From a virus: DNA of 38,949 nucleotides. Below, in pieces: positions 23,705 to 31,663 of this stretch. The stretch spans positions 1 through 38,949 of the IMG/VR virus record IMGVR_UViG_3300037502_001435; one strand, given 5' to 3'. The position numbers were made by a program, and so were the translations under genes. Under the pieces are notes generated by a model. That model ran no database searches. It was not told where the DNA came from and saw nothing but the letters and a program-made list of their open reading frames with translations. Every line of letters starts with the position of its first letter. Position 1 is the first letter of the stretch.

Positions 23705-23889
23705 TGATATAGTTTTAAAAGTCTTTGATAATACGGTAAAAAAGTTTTGTTGCGTGGATGGTTTTGCAGCACAGCAATATGTGTACTCACAAACAACGGC
23801 ACATCGAATATGTACTCATGTGCTGATAGCTGTAATGTTTGCGGAAGTTGCATTTGTTCAAACGCTTTTATCAGTTCGGGTAGCTTCAT
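23662..23889 (-). CDS. DUF6965-like small protein
   Basis: 75 codons on the minus strand: MKLPELIKAFEQMQLPQTLQ, then LSAHEYIFDVPLFVSTHIAV and FLPYYQRLLKLYQCL. The order 'helix, amphipathic x-DVxxFVxxH, FxPYxxRL helix' fits a small uncharacterised family I remember from Bacteroidota phages (DUF6965), with moderate certainty. Function is unknown. It overlaps neighbours by 32 and 43 bases. Confidence 0.55.
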   Translation of the reverse strand: MKLPELIKAFEQMQLPQTLQLSAHEYIFDVPLFVSTHIAVLQNHPRNKTFLPYYQRLLKLYQCLNSKSVTTPQKR

Positions 23890-24097
23890 GTGGTACGGGC
23901 ATTATGGTAGTCAATGTCATGGCAGCCGTAACAACCTTTTCAGGAGTTACGCTTAATAAAAACATCTTGCCTTTTTTCAATACAACTTCGCATTGCTTTT
24001 CATTGGCTATAAATCGTATCTGATTGACCGCCCAAATGTGAGTGGGAATGTCATTATCCTTTTGTTTCATAAGGTCGTCAAACTGTATTACCTCCAT
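23858..24097 (-). CDS. hypothetical protein in minus-strand operon
   Basis: 79 codons on the minus strand: MEVIQFDDLMKQKDNDIPTH, then IWAVNQIRFIANEKQCEVVL and KKGKMFLLSVTPEKVVTAAM. Predicted alpha/beta, with no recognised motif. Its start overlaps the end of the RHH-like gene by 10 bases, which supports co-expression. Confidence 0.55.
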   Translation of the reverse strand: MEVIQFDDLMKQKDNDIPTHIWAVNQIRFIANEKQCEVVLKKGKMFLLSVTPEKVVTAAMTLTTIMPVPHEATRTDKSV

Positions 24098-24312
24098 GTA
24101 ATGCCTTTTGATTTTAAACCTGCTACAATCAAAGAACGCAAAGCCTCACTTTCGCGCATTTCGTTATCCCTCATATACGAAAAGAAAGCCTTGTAAACTT
24201 TACCTTTCAATGATGTTTTAAGTTGCGCGGTATATTCACCCGTTGGACTATCGTTTACACCGTAAATCTTTTGACCTGGTAATTCTTTTGTTGGCTTTCT
24301 ACCTGCTGTCAT
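24088..24312 (-). CDS. ribbon-helix-helix-like regulator, first gene of minus-strand operon
   Basis: 74 codons on the minus strand. The start MTAGRKPTKELPGQKI is an AT-hook-like GRKP segment. TAQLKTSLKGKVYKAFFSYM is a strand-then-helix and NEMRESEALRSLIVAGLKSK a second helix, the pattern of RHH DNA-binding proteins. It probably represses its own divergent promoter region (24313-24391). It leads a five-gene operon read against all surrounding genes. Confidence 0.6.
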   Translation of the reverse strand: MTAGRKPTKELPGQKIYGVNDSPTGEYTAQLKTSLKGKVYKAFFSYMRDNEMRESEALRSLIVAGLKSKGITWR

Positions 24313-24391
24313 ATTGTACTAATATGGGACGAAATTGGACATTTTAGCCCGAATAACCAAACACTACTTTTCAACATTACATTTTTGTGCT

Positions 24392-25534
24392 ATGCAAAAA
24401 GTAATACACATAGACGGGTTCATAGGCGAAGCGGGGGGATTGTTCTCCGATGCGGGCTATACCGTTAAAGATTTGCAGAAAGATTTAGCCACTATCACAG
24501 ATGAACACACTGAAATAGTTGTGAACATTAACAGCGGAGGCGGTTATGTTACAGAAGGATTTGCAATGTATGATTTGTTAGTTGCACATCCTTTGCCAGT
24601 TACAACTATTGTGAACGGTGAGGCAGGCTCAATAGCAAGTGTAATTTTTCAAGCAGGAAAAAAAAAAGGCGGTAAGCGCAAACTATACACCAACAGCGAA
24701 GTGTTTATTCACAACCCTGCATGGATACCAAGCGCACCCGAAGCGCACGAAGCGAGCGACTTAATCAGAATTGCAGCCGACCTTGAAAAGAACCTAACGC
24801 GTCTAATCAATTTCTACGTTGGATTGACTGGCAAAGACAGCGCAACGGTACAAGATAAAATGAAAGCCGCTACAACATTTATCGGTGCCGAGGCGGTAGA
24901 GTTCGGGTTAGCCGATGAAGTTATTTCAACAGCTATCAACTACACTAAACACAATTACAAGTTTTCAAATCAAAATCAAACAATAATGTCAAACGTAAAA
25001 GAAGCGATAACAAACGCGCTAAACGATTTTGCGGCTAAATACTTCGCAAAACCAAAAGCTGTAAACATGGTAGTAAAACTAAAAGACGGAGTAGAAATCT
25101 TCGTTGAAACAGAGGACGGTGAATTTGTAGGCAAGAAAGCCTATCTTATGGAAGGCGGCAACATGACTGAAACACCTGCACCCGATGGTGAACACGCGCT
25201 TGAAGATGGTCGCGTTATCGTTGTGGCTAATGGTGTTATCACCGAAGTTAAAGAAGCAGCCGAAGATGAAACAACCGCTTTAAAAAATCAGATTGCTGAA
25301 TTGCAAGCAAAGTTGGATGAAAAAGAAAAGGCTGTAAACGAAAAAGAAACTGAGGTAGTTGCATTGAACACAAAGTTCACACAAATGCAATCAGAGTTTA
25401 CCAAGCTGAAAGAAACCGTTTTGAATGTAAAGGGTGATGAAACTATCCAAACATTCAAAGGCGAAGAAAAAGTAATTGCTAAAGACCCATTAAAAGCGCT
25501 TGCAGAAAGACGCGCAGCCGCAAACAACAAATAA
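24392..25534 (+). CDS. ClpP-like prohead protease fused to a scaffold
   Basis: 380 codons from ATG 24392 (MQKVIHIDGFIGEAGG). The N-terminal ~190 residues are ClpP/S49-like: INSGGGYVTEGFAMYDLL, the serine region GEAGSIASVIFQAG, the His in NSEVFIHNPAW, and GAEAVEFGLADEVI. The C-terminal half after ~residue 198 is hydrophilic with a coiled coil (IAELQAKLDEKEKAVNEKE), like a scaffolding domain. It matures the prohead during capsid assembly. An in-frame TTG at 24335 is rejected because the ATG matches the family start. An A10 run (24658-24667) is in frame here. Confidence 0.85.
   Translation: MQKVIHIDGFIGEAGGLFSDAGYTVKDLQKDLATITDEHTEIVVNINSGGGYVTEGFAMYDLLVAHPLPVTTIVNGEAGSIASVIFQAGKKKGGKRKLYTNSEVFIHNPAWIPSAPEAHEASDLIRIAADLEKNLTRLINFYVGLTGKDSATVQDKMKAATTFIGAEAVEFGLADEVISTAINYTKHNYKFSNQNQTIMSNVKEAITNALNDFAAKYFAKPKAVNMVVKLKDGVEIFVETEDGEFVGKKAYLMEGGNMTETPAPDGEHALEDGRVIVVANGVITEVKEAAEDETTALKNQIAELQAKLDEKEKAVNEKETEVVALNTKFTQMQSEFTKLKETVLNVKGDETIQTFKGEEKVIAKDPLKALAERRAAANNK
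24986..25534 (+). CDS. nested scaffold protein (internal start in protease gene)
   Basis: An in-frame ATG at 24986, preceded by the A-rich CAAATCAAAATCAAACAATA region, would yield the 182-aa C-terminal part MSNVKEAITNALNDFAAKYF onward without the protease. The start falls exactly at the protease-scaffold boundary. This copies the lambda C/Nu3 arrangement, in which a nested start supplies free scaffold. This is an inference from position and context. Confidence 0.5.
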   Translation: MSNVKEAITNALNDFAAKYFAKPKAVNMVVKLKDGVEIFVETEDGEFVGKKAYLMEGGNMTETPAPDGEHALEDGRVIVVANGVITEVKEAAEDETTALKNQIAELQAKLDEKEKAVNEKETEVVALNTKFTQMQSEFTKLKETVLNVKGDETIQTFKGEEKVIAKDPLKALAERRAAANNK

Positions 25535-25567
25535 ATCAACAATTAAAAACCAATAAAACAAAACAAG

Positions 25568-26572
25568 ATGGCTAACTTAATAACCACAGTACCTACAATT
25601 ACAACCGACCAAAACGAGTTGTTCCTAAAGCCGCTTATTAATGACCCGTTAGTTACGCAGCTACCTTTTAACTTTGTATTCGGTAACATGCCGCGCTCAC
25701 ACTTCTACAATACAAACGTAGATAAAATTATGCGTGCTATTTCAACTTGTGCGCCCGTGTTCGCAGGTAGTGCCGAAATCAGCAAAAAGACACTTACACC
25801 CGTAGAAATACAAGCCAACGTTGAACAATGTTACGATGTATTCTTTAATAAGTTTTGGGGTGGCACTTTGCCCGCAGGTGTTCAGATTGGTGAACTTACT
25901 CCAGAGATTGTAGACTTCATGCAAACACAGCAAAACTACGCTTTCAACCGCGACTTGTTGAGCTTGCTGTTCTTAGGCGATGAGAACGTATCTGAATCAA
26001 CCGCTTACTACTCTTTAATGGATGGTATCTATACCAAACTTAAAGCAGGTGCAGCAGCCGTAGATGGTACAGTTGATGTTGGTTCAATCGTTGCAAGTGA
26101 TTTGAACACAACCAATTTCTTCGCTACAATGAATGAAATTTACTTGGCTCAAACAAGATTGTTGCGCGGTGTTCCTAAGGCTTCAAAGCGTTGGATATGG
26201 ACGGAAGCGGTTTATGACCTTTACACTACTTACCTAGAAACAGCAACACAGGGAACAGCGGGCGTTAAGCAAACTGAATATGTTGTGAACGGTGTTGATG
26301 CAATGACTTTTAAAGGTATTCCTATCGTAGTAGTTCCGATTGTAGATGAAAGATTAGAAACAGACTTCACCGACAACAGCGGATTGCCTGAAAATCCTTA
26401 CCGTGTAATCTTGACCGCGCCTAGCGAACATACGGTTTACCTTGACCAAAGTTCATTCCTTAACAACCGCTTGTGGTACTCAAACGATGACAACGTTGTT
26501 AGATTGACTGGACGTGCCGCAATCGCATACGAATACGGCTACGGTGAATTGAACGTTATCGCAGGCTTCTAA
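25568..26572 (+). CDS. major capsid protein (HK97-like)
   Basis: 334 codons. It follows the protease/scaffold, as expected. Features: an N-terminal arm, a spine-helix region with VDFMQTQQNYAFNRDLLSLL, RGVPKASKRWIWTEAVYDLY, KGIPIVVVPIVDERL, and a C-terminal stretch YSNDDNVVRLTGRAAIAYEY typical of Bacteroidota HK97-fold coat proteins. High expression is suggested by the tidy terminator-like hairpin just after it. Confidence 0.8.
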   Translation: MANLITTVPTITTDQNELFLKPLINDPLVTQLPFNFVFGNMPRSHFYNTNVDKIMRAISTCAPVFAGSAEISKKTLTPVEIQANVEQCYDVFFNKFWGGTLPAGVQIGELTPEIVDFMQTQQNYAFNRDLLSLLFLGDENVSESTAYYSLMDGIYTKLKAGAAAVDGTVDVGSIVASDLNTTNFFATMNEIYLAQTRLLRGVPKASKRWIWTEAVYDLYTTYLETATQGTAGVKQTEYVVNGVDAMTFKGIPIVVVPIVDERLETDFTDNSGLPENPYRVILTAPSEHTVYLDQSSFLNNRLWYSNDDNVVRLTGRAAIAYEYGYGELNVIAGF

Positions 26573-26581
26573 ATCAAATTT

Positions 26582-26605
26582 AAGGGGGTGTAATAGCCCC
26601 CTTTC
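26582..26605 (+). terminator. rho-independent terminator after the major capsid gene
   Basis: AAGGGGG (26582-26588) and CCCCCTT (26597-26603) form a 7-bp stem around an 8-nt loop; the T tract is short (TTTC). With so few T it may only attenuate, lowering expression of downstream genes relative to capsid protein. Confidence 0.65.
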
Positions 26606-26626
26606 ACTCTTAAATTAAATAAAGAA

Positions 26627-27220
26627 ATGTCAGTTTGTGTAGAAATTATTAAGGGGTTAGCAAAGAGTTGCGACAACTCCAACATGAAGGGCGGTGTTAA
26701 GGGGAAAGTATGGATAACACAGTTGTCATTGCTTGACCCTACCACACCATTTACAGAAGAAGCAAGTGCCGAACAAGATGGTACTGTTATCAGAGCGCTT
26801 AACTTCGCACAAAGCGGTTCAAGTTATGCCTTGCAAACATTTGAAACAAAGACCGAAAGAAACAGTTTCACAACAGAGGTAGAAGTAGGAACAAACTTTA
26901 ACGCCCGTAACAACAACGCGGTGCTTGGTTTGTACGCTTTCACTCAAGGTGAATTAGATGCCATTGATGCCTTGTTAGATGTGGATGATGCCGTTGTAAT
27001 CATGCAAGACAATAACAGCCGCTTGGTTGTGATTGGTAGCGAAGAAGGTGCAAAACTTTCAGCCGCTTCATTGTCAAGCGGTGTATTGAAACAAGATGAC
27101 ACCGTTATCAACGTAACACTTACCGCAAACGAAAGCAAGTTGCCACGTATCTTCAAATCAGCAGAAGGCGCAACACTTGCTCAAGATATTGCATACCTAA
27201 ACAGCATAACAGCTAGTTAA
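26627..27220 (+). CDS. major tail (tube) protein candidate
   Basis: 197 codons. Beta-rich with the start VCVEIIKGLAKSCDNSNMKG, then KVWITQLSLLD and VIRALNFAQSGSSYALQTFE, and a late KQDDTVINVTLTANESKLPR. Size, composition and position directly downstream of capsid and upstream of a frameshifted chaperone-like gene suit the tail tube. Its stop overlaps the next start by one base. Confidence 0.55.
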   Translation: MSVCVEIIKGLAKSCDNSNMKGGVKGKVWITQLSLLDPTTPFTEEASAEQDGTVIRALNFAQSGSSYALQTFETKTERNSFTTEVEVGTNFNARNNNAVLGLYAFTQGELDAIDALLDVDDAVVIMQDNNSRLVVIGSEEGAKLSAASLSSGVLKQDDTVINVTLTANESKLPRIFKSAEGATLAQDIAYLNSITAS

Positions 27221-27840
27221 TGAAATCAACAGCCGAACTTGCAGAAGCAATTGCAAGTTTTAGATTTGATGCTCTTAGCCCCGAATCTAAAACGGGGCTA
27301 GTTGCTTTATATACAGATGTGTTTTTAAAGCCATTCGATATTGGGTGCGGAGCGTGTTACCACGATGCTTGGCAGAAGCTGCTAAAGTGGAAGCGCAACC
27401 AAGTAAAAGACAATTCAGAAATCAAAAAACAATTTATGATTGAAACCAAATACAGATTTAAAAAAGGCTATCCGAAAGGTGGCAAAGTAACTATTCGCGC
27501 CAACGGAGAACTGATTAATGTAACACCTGAAAACCTTAATGATTTTCTAGCTGAAACATTACTTAACAGCCCGTACAAAGATTTGATTGAGGTGGTAGAA
27601 ATCACTGAAAAAAAAAGCGTAGAGCCTTTCGTTTTAAAGGTCAAGCCTATTGTATCAACCTCGACCGAGCAACCGAAAGATGGGAGCGAACAAAGCGAGA
27701 ATGTGAAAGAGCAGGACTTGCCGTTAAACGATTTTCAGCAATCGAAGGAAGCGACCAACGAAGCCGAACAGACGCATGCAAACGAAGCCACCGCAACTGT
27801 ATCGAAGAAGCGCGGCAGACCAGCGAAAGTTACCGCCTAA
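27220..27840 (+). CDS. tail-chaperone-position protein with disordered, AT-hook-like tail
   Basis: 206 codons. Residues 1-130 form a folded domain (LAEAIASFRFDALSPESKTG, CGACYHDAWQKLLKWKRN, KGYPKGGKVTIRANGELINV). Residues ~131-206 are low-complexity and end KKRGRPAK. It lies right after the tail-tube candidate, where chaperones with a -1 frameshift (gpG/gpGT) usually sit. At residue ~130 it has an A9 run. A -1 slip there replaces the disordered tail by a GT25 glycosyltransferase domain. The 3' 226 bases thus encode two proteins in two frames. Confidence 0.7.
   Translation: MKSTAELAEAIASFRFDALSPESKTGLVALYTDVFLKPFDIGCGACYHDAWQKLLKWKRNQVKDNSEIKKQFMIETKYRFKKGYPKGGKVTIRANGELINVTPENLNDFLAETLLNSPYKDLIEVVEITEKKSVEPFVLKVKPIVSTSTEQPKDGSEQSENVKEQDLPLNDFQQSKEATNEAEQTHANEATATVSKKRGRPAKVTA
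27608..27616 (+). other. A9 slippery run, -1 frameshift into GT25 domain
   Basis: Frame of gene 27220: GAA AAA AAA AGC. The heptamer A-AAA-AAA (27609-27615) permits a -1 slip, after which AAG CGT AGA GCC is read into an open frame ending at 28214. No ATG, GTG or TTG exists in that frame between the last upstream stop and the conserved GT25 start, so a slip is the simplest way to express it. Confidence 0.6.
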
Positions 27841-28214
27841 TCATTGAGGACGATGTGGAGTTTGCAGATAACTTCACGGAGCGGCTAAATATCTGCATGA
27901 GTGAGTTACCCGAAGATTGGGACGTTCTTTATTTAAACGGCACAGAGCATAAAGTTAGCGGCACATATACAGCCAATTTAAAGAAGGTTAATGGTATGTG
28001 GGGATGCTTTGGTTATATAGTGAACAAACACGCTTATGATGCGATTATAGATGGATTAGACAAGGGCAATGAAAGTGTAGACGGATGGATGGTCTATGCA
28101 GCGAGGACGATGAACTTTTACCGTACATCGCAGCCGTTAATTTATCACTTAGTAGGTTATAGTTACAGACAAGATAAGGAAGTTAATTACCATAGACTAG
28201 TAAAAAGAAGATGA
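27615..28214 (+). CDS. GT25-like glycosyltransferase domain, expressed by -1 frameshift
   Basis: 199 codons in the -1 frame. The motifs are those of family 25 (LPS-type) glycosyltransferases: AYCINLDRATERWERTKREC, GLAVKRFSAIEG, CKRSHRNCIEEA, and YRLIIEDDVEFADNFTERL with EDDV as the metal site. WDVLYLNG and GMWGCFGYIVNKHAYDAIID follow. Its first 226 bases overlap the tail end of gene 27220 in another frame. A GTG at 27855 would start inside EDDV and cannot give an active enzyme. The predicted fusion with the upstream domain is about 331 aa. Substrate is unknown; glycosylation of the tail or capsid is one option. Confidence 0.75.
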   Translation, partial: KRRAFRFKGQAYCINLDRATERWERTKRECERAGLAVKRFSAIEGSDQRSRTDACKRSHRNCIEEARQTSESYRLIIEDDVEFADNFTERLNICMSELPEDWDVLYLNGTEHKVSGTYTANLKKVNGMWGCFGYIVNKHAYDAIIDGLDKGNESVDGWMVYAARTMNFYRTSQPLIYHLVGYSYRQDKEVNYHRLVKRR

Positions 28215-29413
28215 AAAATTTATTCAAAACAGTATTCATGAACAGATGGGTGCCGCGCCTTGAGCAAAAAGGTACGGGCTTATTGTTCTATGGTAAGAAT
28301 AACCTGCTGCCAAACGATGTAATCAAGTATATCAATGAAAGCGGAGTAGCTAAGAATTGTGCACGGACTTTAGCGCAATTTATACAGGCCGATGGATTTG
28401 CAGATGAAACCATTGCAAAGACTAAGATTGGTATGTGGTCAATGGATAACTTATTAGTCAATGCTGCTACCCAATGGAGTTATCATTATGGTTATGCTTT
28501 CTACATTTACAGACGTGGTGATGGTGCAATAGCAAAGGTTGAACCTGCACCATTCGATGCTATTCGCAAACTAGAGGCAGGGGACTTTGAAGTGAATGTA
28601 ACTTACGGGCAGCCTGACTACAAAAAAGACAAGGCTAAAAAACATCCACTATATAGAGGGCAAATAGCTGATTTAGCAACATTACAAGCTGATTTGCGCG
28701 AATATGACAAGCGCCCTGAAATCTTTTATAGCTACATTAAGACACCTGACAATCCGAATTATCCTGTGCCCGATTTTTACGCAGGGATTGAGGACATAAT
28801 TACAAGTTCGGAGTTGTGCAAATTCGACCTTGAAACGGTGCTGAATGGTTTTATTACAAGTGCTATTTTGACATTGATAGGCGACATTGATGATGAGACA
28901 AAAGGAACGGATGGATTAACCGATTTAGAGCGCTTTGAGCAACAGTTAAAACACTTTACGGGCGAACTTAAAGACCGCGATGGATTAAGTGGGAGAAACA
29001 GATTATTGCTACAATTTGCGGCCACTAAAGACAGCGTTCCAGTTTTACAACCATTCGATGCCAAAGCTATTTACGATGCAAGCAACACGAAAAGAGATGT
29101 TATCGAAAGAAGCGTTTGCAGATTGTTTGGTATGCACCCCGTAATAATGGGATATACTGATGCTGCTGTTTTAGGTAATCAGCAAGCACTTAACAACGCG
29201 GTGGCACTTTTAAACTACAAAGTAAACGCAATACAGCGACACATAAGCGCAGGGTTTAATGAATTGTTTGGCGAGGACAAAGATTTCACTATCACAACCT
29301 TCAATCCATTCAATTACATAGCGCCCGAAATTATGGCAACGCTTACAACGGACGAGAAACGAGCCATTGCAGGTTATTCACCATTAAATACTCCTACCGA
29401 TGCAGCTAATTAA
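28211..29413 (+). CDS. portal protein
   Basis: 400 codons. Portal-like features: GTGLLFYGKNNLLPNDVIKY near the start, a helix WSYHYGYAFYIYRRGDG, KRPEIFYSYIKTPDNPNYPV, and the typical late region KRDVIERSVCRLFGMHPVIM followed by GYTDAAVLGNQQALNNAV. Portal rings form the DNA entry vertex and bind terminase. Unusually it follows the capsid and tail-tube genes instead of terL. It overlaps the GT25 frame by ATGA. Confidence 0.8.
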   Translation: MKNLFKTVFMNRWVPRLEQKGTGLLFYGKNNLLPNDVIKYINESGVAKNCARTLAQFIQADGFADETIAKTKIGMWSMDNLLVNAATQWSYHYGYAFYIYRRGDGAIAKVEPAPFDAIRKLEAGDFEVNVTYGQPDYKKDKAKKHPLYRGQIADLATLQADLREYDKRPEIFYSYIKTPDNPNYPVPDFYAGIEDIITSSELCKFDLETVLNGFITSAILTLIGDIDDETKGTDGLTDLERFEQQLKHFTGELKDRDGLSGRNRLLLQFAATKDSVPVLQPFDAKAIYDASNTKRDVIERSVCRLFGMHPVIMGYTDAAVLGNQQALNNAVALLNYKVNAIQRHISAGFNELFGEDKDFTITTFNPFNYIAPEIMATLTTDEKRAIAGYSPLNTPTDAAN

Positions 29414-30074
29414 TAAAGATGACCTTTCTTTATACGTTCAGTTTAGCGCAAACTACTTTGCTGAACAAACGAACTTTCATATAAAGGACGCGCAACAGAT
29501 AGATTTGCAACCGTTAATGCCAACGGGGTTAATTGACGCTATCACAGCACTCATAAAAACAAACCCAAAGGCATACGATAGAAATAAAACCTATGCAGAA
29601 GGTGATATTTGCTTTACTTACGAAGCGGAGGTAAAAACTTATTACAAAGCATTACAAAGCACGACCGAAAAGCCTCCGTCCTCCGATTGGGCTGAACATG
29701 AACTATTAAACTTTTGGCAGCAATATGTAAAACCACTTATGGCAGTTTACACATTTAAGCGTGTAACGGTTGAGGCAGGAATACACGTAGCGCAGGGTGG
29801 TTTTAGGGAACATTTAGACCCTACATCTACCGAAATAAGCAGCACGCGCAGGGCTGAAATGTTAGGGCAGAATGACACGCGAATAGGTTACTACAAACAA
29901 GCGCTTGAAAATAAGCTTAAAGACGTAGATAACACCTTTGACGGGGTGCAATACACTACAAATGATTGCAAAACAGGTAGAGGTCGCACGCGAATTATAG
30001 CAGTAGGGGCAAAAAGAGTTTACACAACACGAAAATACTACGATAGAGATGAATACTATAATGACTGGCGCTGA
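29400..30074 (+). CDS. head-tail connector-like protein (DUF6712-like)
   Basis: 224 codons, mainly helical: LINKDDLSLYVQFSANYFAE, QIDLQPLMPTGLIDAITALI, YAEGDICFTYEAEVKTYYKA, and FWQQYVKPLMAVYTFKRVTV. This fits the connector family placed after portal in Bacteroidota phages, remembered as DUF6712. It overlaps portal by 14 bases. Confidence 0.6.
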   Translation: MQLINKDDLSLYVQFSANYFAEQTNFHIKDAQQIDLQPLMPTGLIDAITALIKTNPKAYDRNKTYAEGDICFTYEAEVKTYYKALQSTTEKPPSSDWAEHELLNFWQQYVKPLMAVYTFKRVTVEAGIHVAQGGFREHLDPTSTEISSTRRAEMLGQNDTRIGYYKQALENKLKDVDNTFDGVQYTTNDCKTGRGRTRIIAVGAKRVYTTRKYYDRDEYYNDWR

Positions 30075-30402
30075 TTTTCCGATGACATTGACATTGAAAA
30101 ATGACGATGGAACAGCCATAAATATAAACAACCTAAACACTTTGCAGATACTTGTTTACCAAAAGAAAGAACAAGTTATTCAAAGTTGGAATTTGGATGC
30201 AGGTGTAACGGTTGTGAGCGCTTCGCAGGGTGAAGTGAGTATAATTTTAGACCGTACAAACACCGCAGGATTGCCTGAAAAGCCGATGTATATGGAGGTT
30301 ATTTACGGAGTTGTAAATAGTGATGCCGTAGACGGAGAATTGTTGGTAAGCAGCGCCCCGAAATTGATTGCTAATGTTGTAAATAGTGCCGCCAATGACT
30401 GA
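30049..30402 (+). CDS. small beta-rich baseplate/fibre-associated protein
   Basis: 117 codons. GADFPMTLTLKNDDGTAINI, NLNTLQILVYQKKEQVIQSW and GEVSIILDRTNTAGLPEKPM look like the small beta-sandwich domains found at the base of phage fibres and upper baseplate proteins. An alternative start is ATG 30061 (MTGADF), which overlaps the previous gene less. It precedes the fibre gene. Confidence 0.55.
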   Translation: MNTIMTGADFPMTLTLKNDDGTAININNLNTLQILVYQKKEQVIQSWNLDAGVTVVSASQGEVSIILDRTNTAGLPEKPMYMEVIYGVVNSDAVDGELLVSSAPKLIANVVNSAAND

Positions 30403-31663
30403 TATAGAAGTAACAATTACACAACCCGTTATTGAGGTTAAGTTTGAAAGCAACTTAAATAGTGGCGGTGGTGGTACGGTTAATTGGGGCGACATTGAGG
30501 GAACATTGTCAAACCAAACTGATTTGCAAGCCGCTTTAGATGGTAAGCTATCAACGGGAACAACCACAACAAGCATAGCAGAAGGTACTAACCAATACTT
30601 TACAGAAGCAAGGGTTCGCGCAACTGTTTTAACGGGCTTATCTTTGGCTACTAATGCAATAATTGCAGCAACAGATAGTATTTTAGTTGCATTTGGTAAA
30701 TTGCAAGCGCAAATCACAGCTATAAGCAGTTCTTTAGCTAACTATGTTACACTTGCTACAGAGCAAACTATTTCAGCCATAAAAACATTTAGTGTTGGTT
30801 TTACACTAACACCACAAGCCACACCAACATACGCAAGAGGGCGCGTTTACTTTGACGATACAAACGATTGTTTGGCTTTCATGGATAGCGTTTCGGGACG
30901 TGCCGTTCAAGTTGGGTATGAAGTTTTAATGTTAGCGCGAAACAACACGGGCGTGCAAATAAACAACGGACAGGTTGTGTATATAAGTGGCAGCACGGGA
31001 ACGAATAGCACAGTATCCTTAGCACGCGCAGATGCCGAGGCGACCTCAATGATTATAGGTGTAGCCACACATGACATTGCAATAAATACAGTTGGTAAAA
31101 TTGTTGTGTTTGGATTGGCTAATGACTTAGATACATCAGCATTTACAGACGGCCAAGAAGTATTTTTAAGTGCAGCAACAGCAGGCGCAATAACAGCAAC
31201 GCCACCTGCTTCGCCAAACTTTGTTGTAAGAGTTGGAATAGTAGAACGCGCGCACCCTACACAAGGAAAGATACTTGTAAAACCCGAAATCACAACGGCT
31301 AATAATAATTCACTTGGCACTTCGCAACGATTAGCTCCTACTCAAAACGCGGTTAAGGTTTATGCAGATACTAAAGAAACGCAAACAGTTCAACGTAGCG
31401 GAACGGCAATAGCTTTTGATGCTTATGCTAATTACGGAACACTTGCAAGCCCTGAAACGGGTAATATAACGGGTGATTACACGGGCGCAAGGATAGGCGT
31501 GGTGCAGTTGATTATTCATAATAGCGGTTCATCGCCAACAATACCTGCAACATGGGTAAGAGATAGCAACAGTAATTTATACGTTACAAGCGTTGTGAAT
31601 TACATTTATGTTGAATGGTTAAGCAGCAATATTGCACGTTACACAATAGGACAAAACGCATAA
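30395..31663 (+). CDS. tail fibre protein
   Basis: 422 codons from ATG 30395. The N-terminal part has VNWGDIEGTLSNQTDLQAAL and NQYFTEARVRATVLTG, both classic phage fibre motifs. The middle is repeat-like beta sequence (GRVYFDDTNDCLAFMDSVSG), and the end SNIARYTIGQNA is a trimer-tip-like region. It probably binds the host surface. An in-frame GTG at 30386 is possible. Confidence 0.75.
   Translation: MTDIEVTITQPVIEVKFESNLNSGGGGTVNWGDIEGTLSNQTDLQAALDGKLSTGTTTTSIAEGTNQYFTEARVRATVLTGLSLATNAIIAATDSILVAFGKLQAQITAISSSLANYVTLATEQTISAIKTFSVGFTLTPQATPTYARGRVYFDDTNDCLAFMDSVSGRAVQVGYEVLMLARNNTGVQINNGQVVYISGSTGTNSTVSLARADAEATSMIIGVATHDIAINTVGKIVVFGLANDLDTSAFTDGQEVFLSAATAGAITATPPASPNFVVRVGIVERAHPTQGKILVKPEITTANNNSLGTSQRLAPTQNAVKVYADTKETQTVQRSGTAIAFDAYANYGTLASPETGNITGDYTGARIGVVQLIIHNSGSSPTIPATWVRDSNSNLYVTSVVNYIYVEWLSSNIARYTIGQNA

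Noticed and set aside
27774-27836. AT-hook-like KKRGRPAK tail as proof of DNA binding by the 206-aa protein
   Set aside because: The segment is overprinted on the GT25 frame, so its composition may be forced by the other frame.
27855-28214. Separate 119-aa gene starting at GTG 27855
   Set aside because: It would start within the EDDV motif of a GT25 domain whose earlier motifs are present upstream in the same frame.
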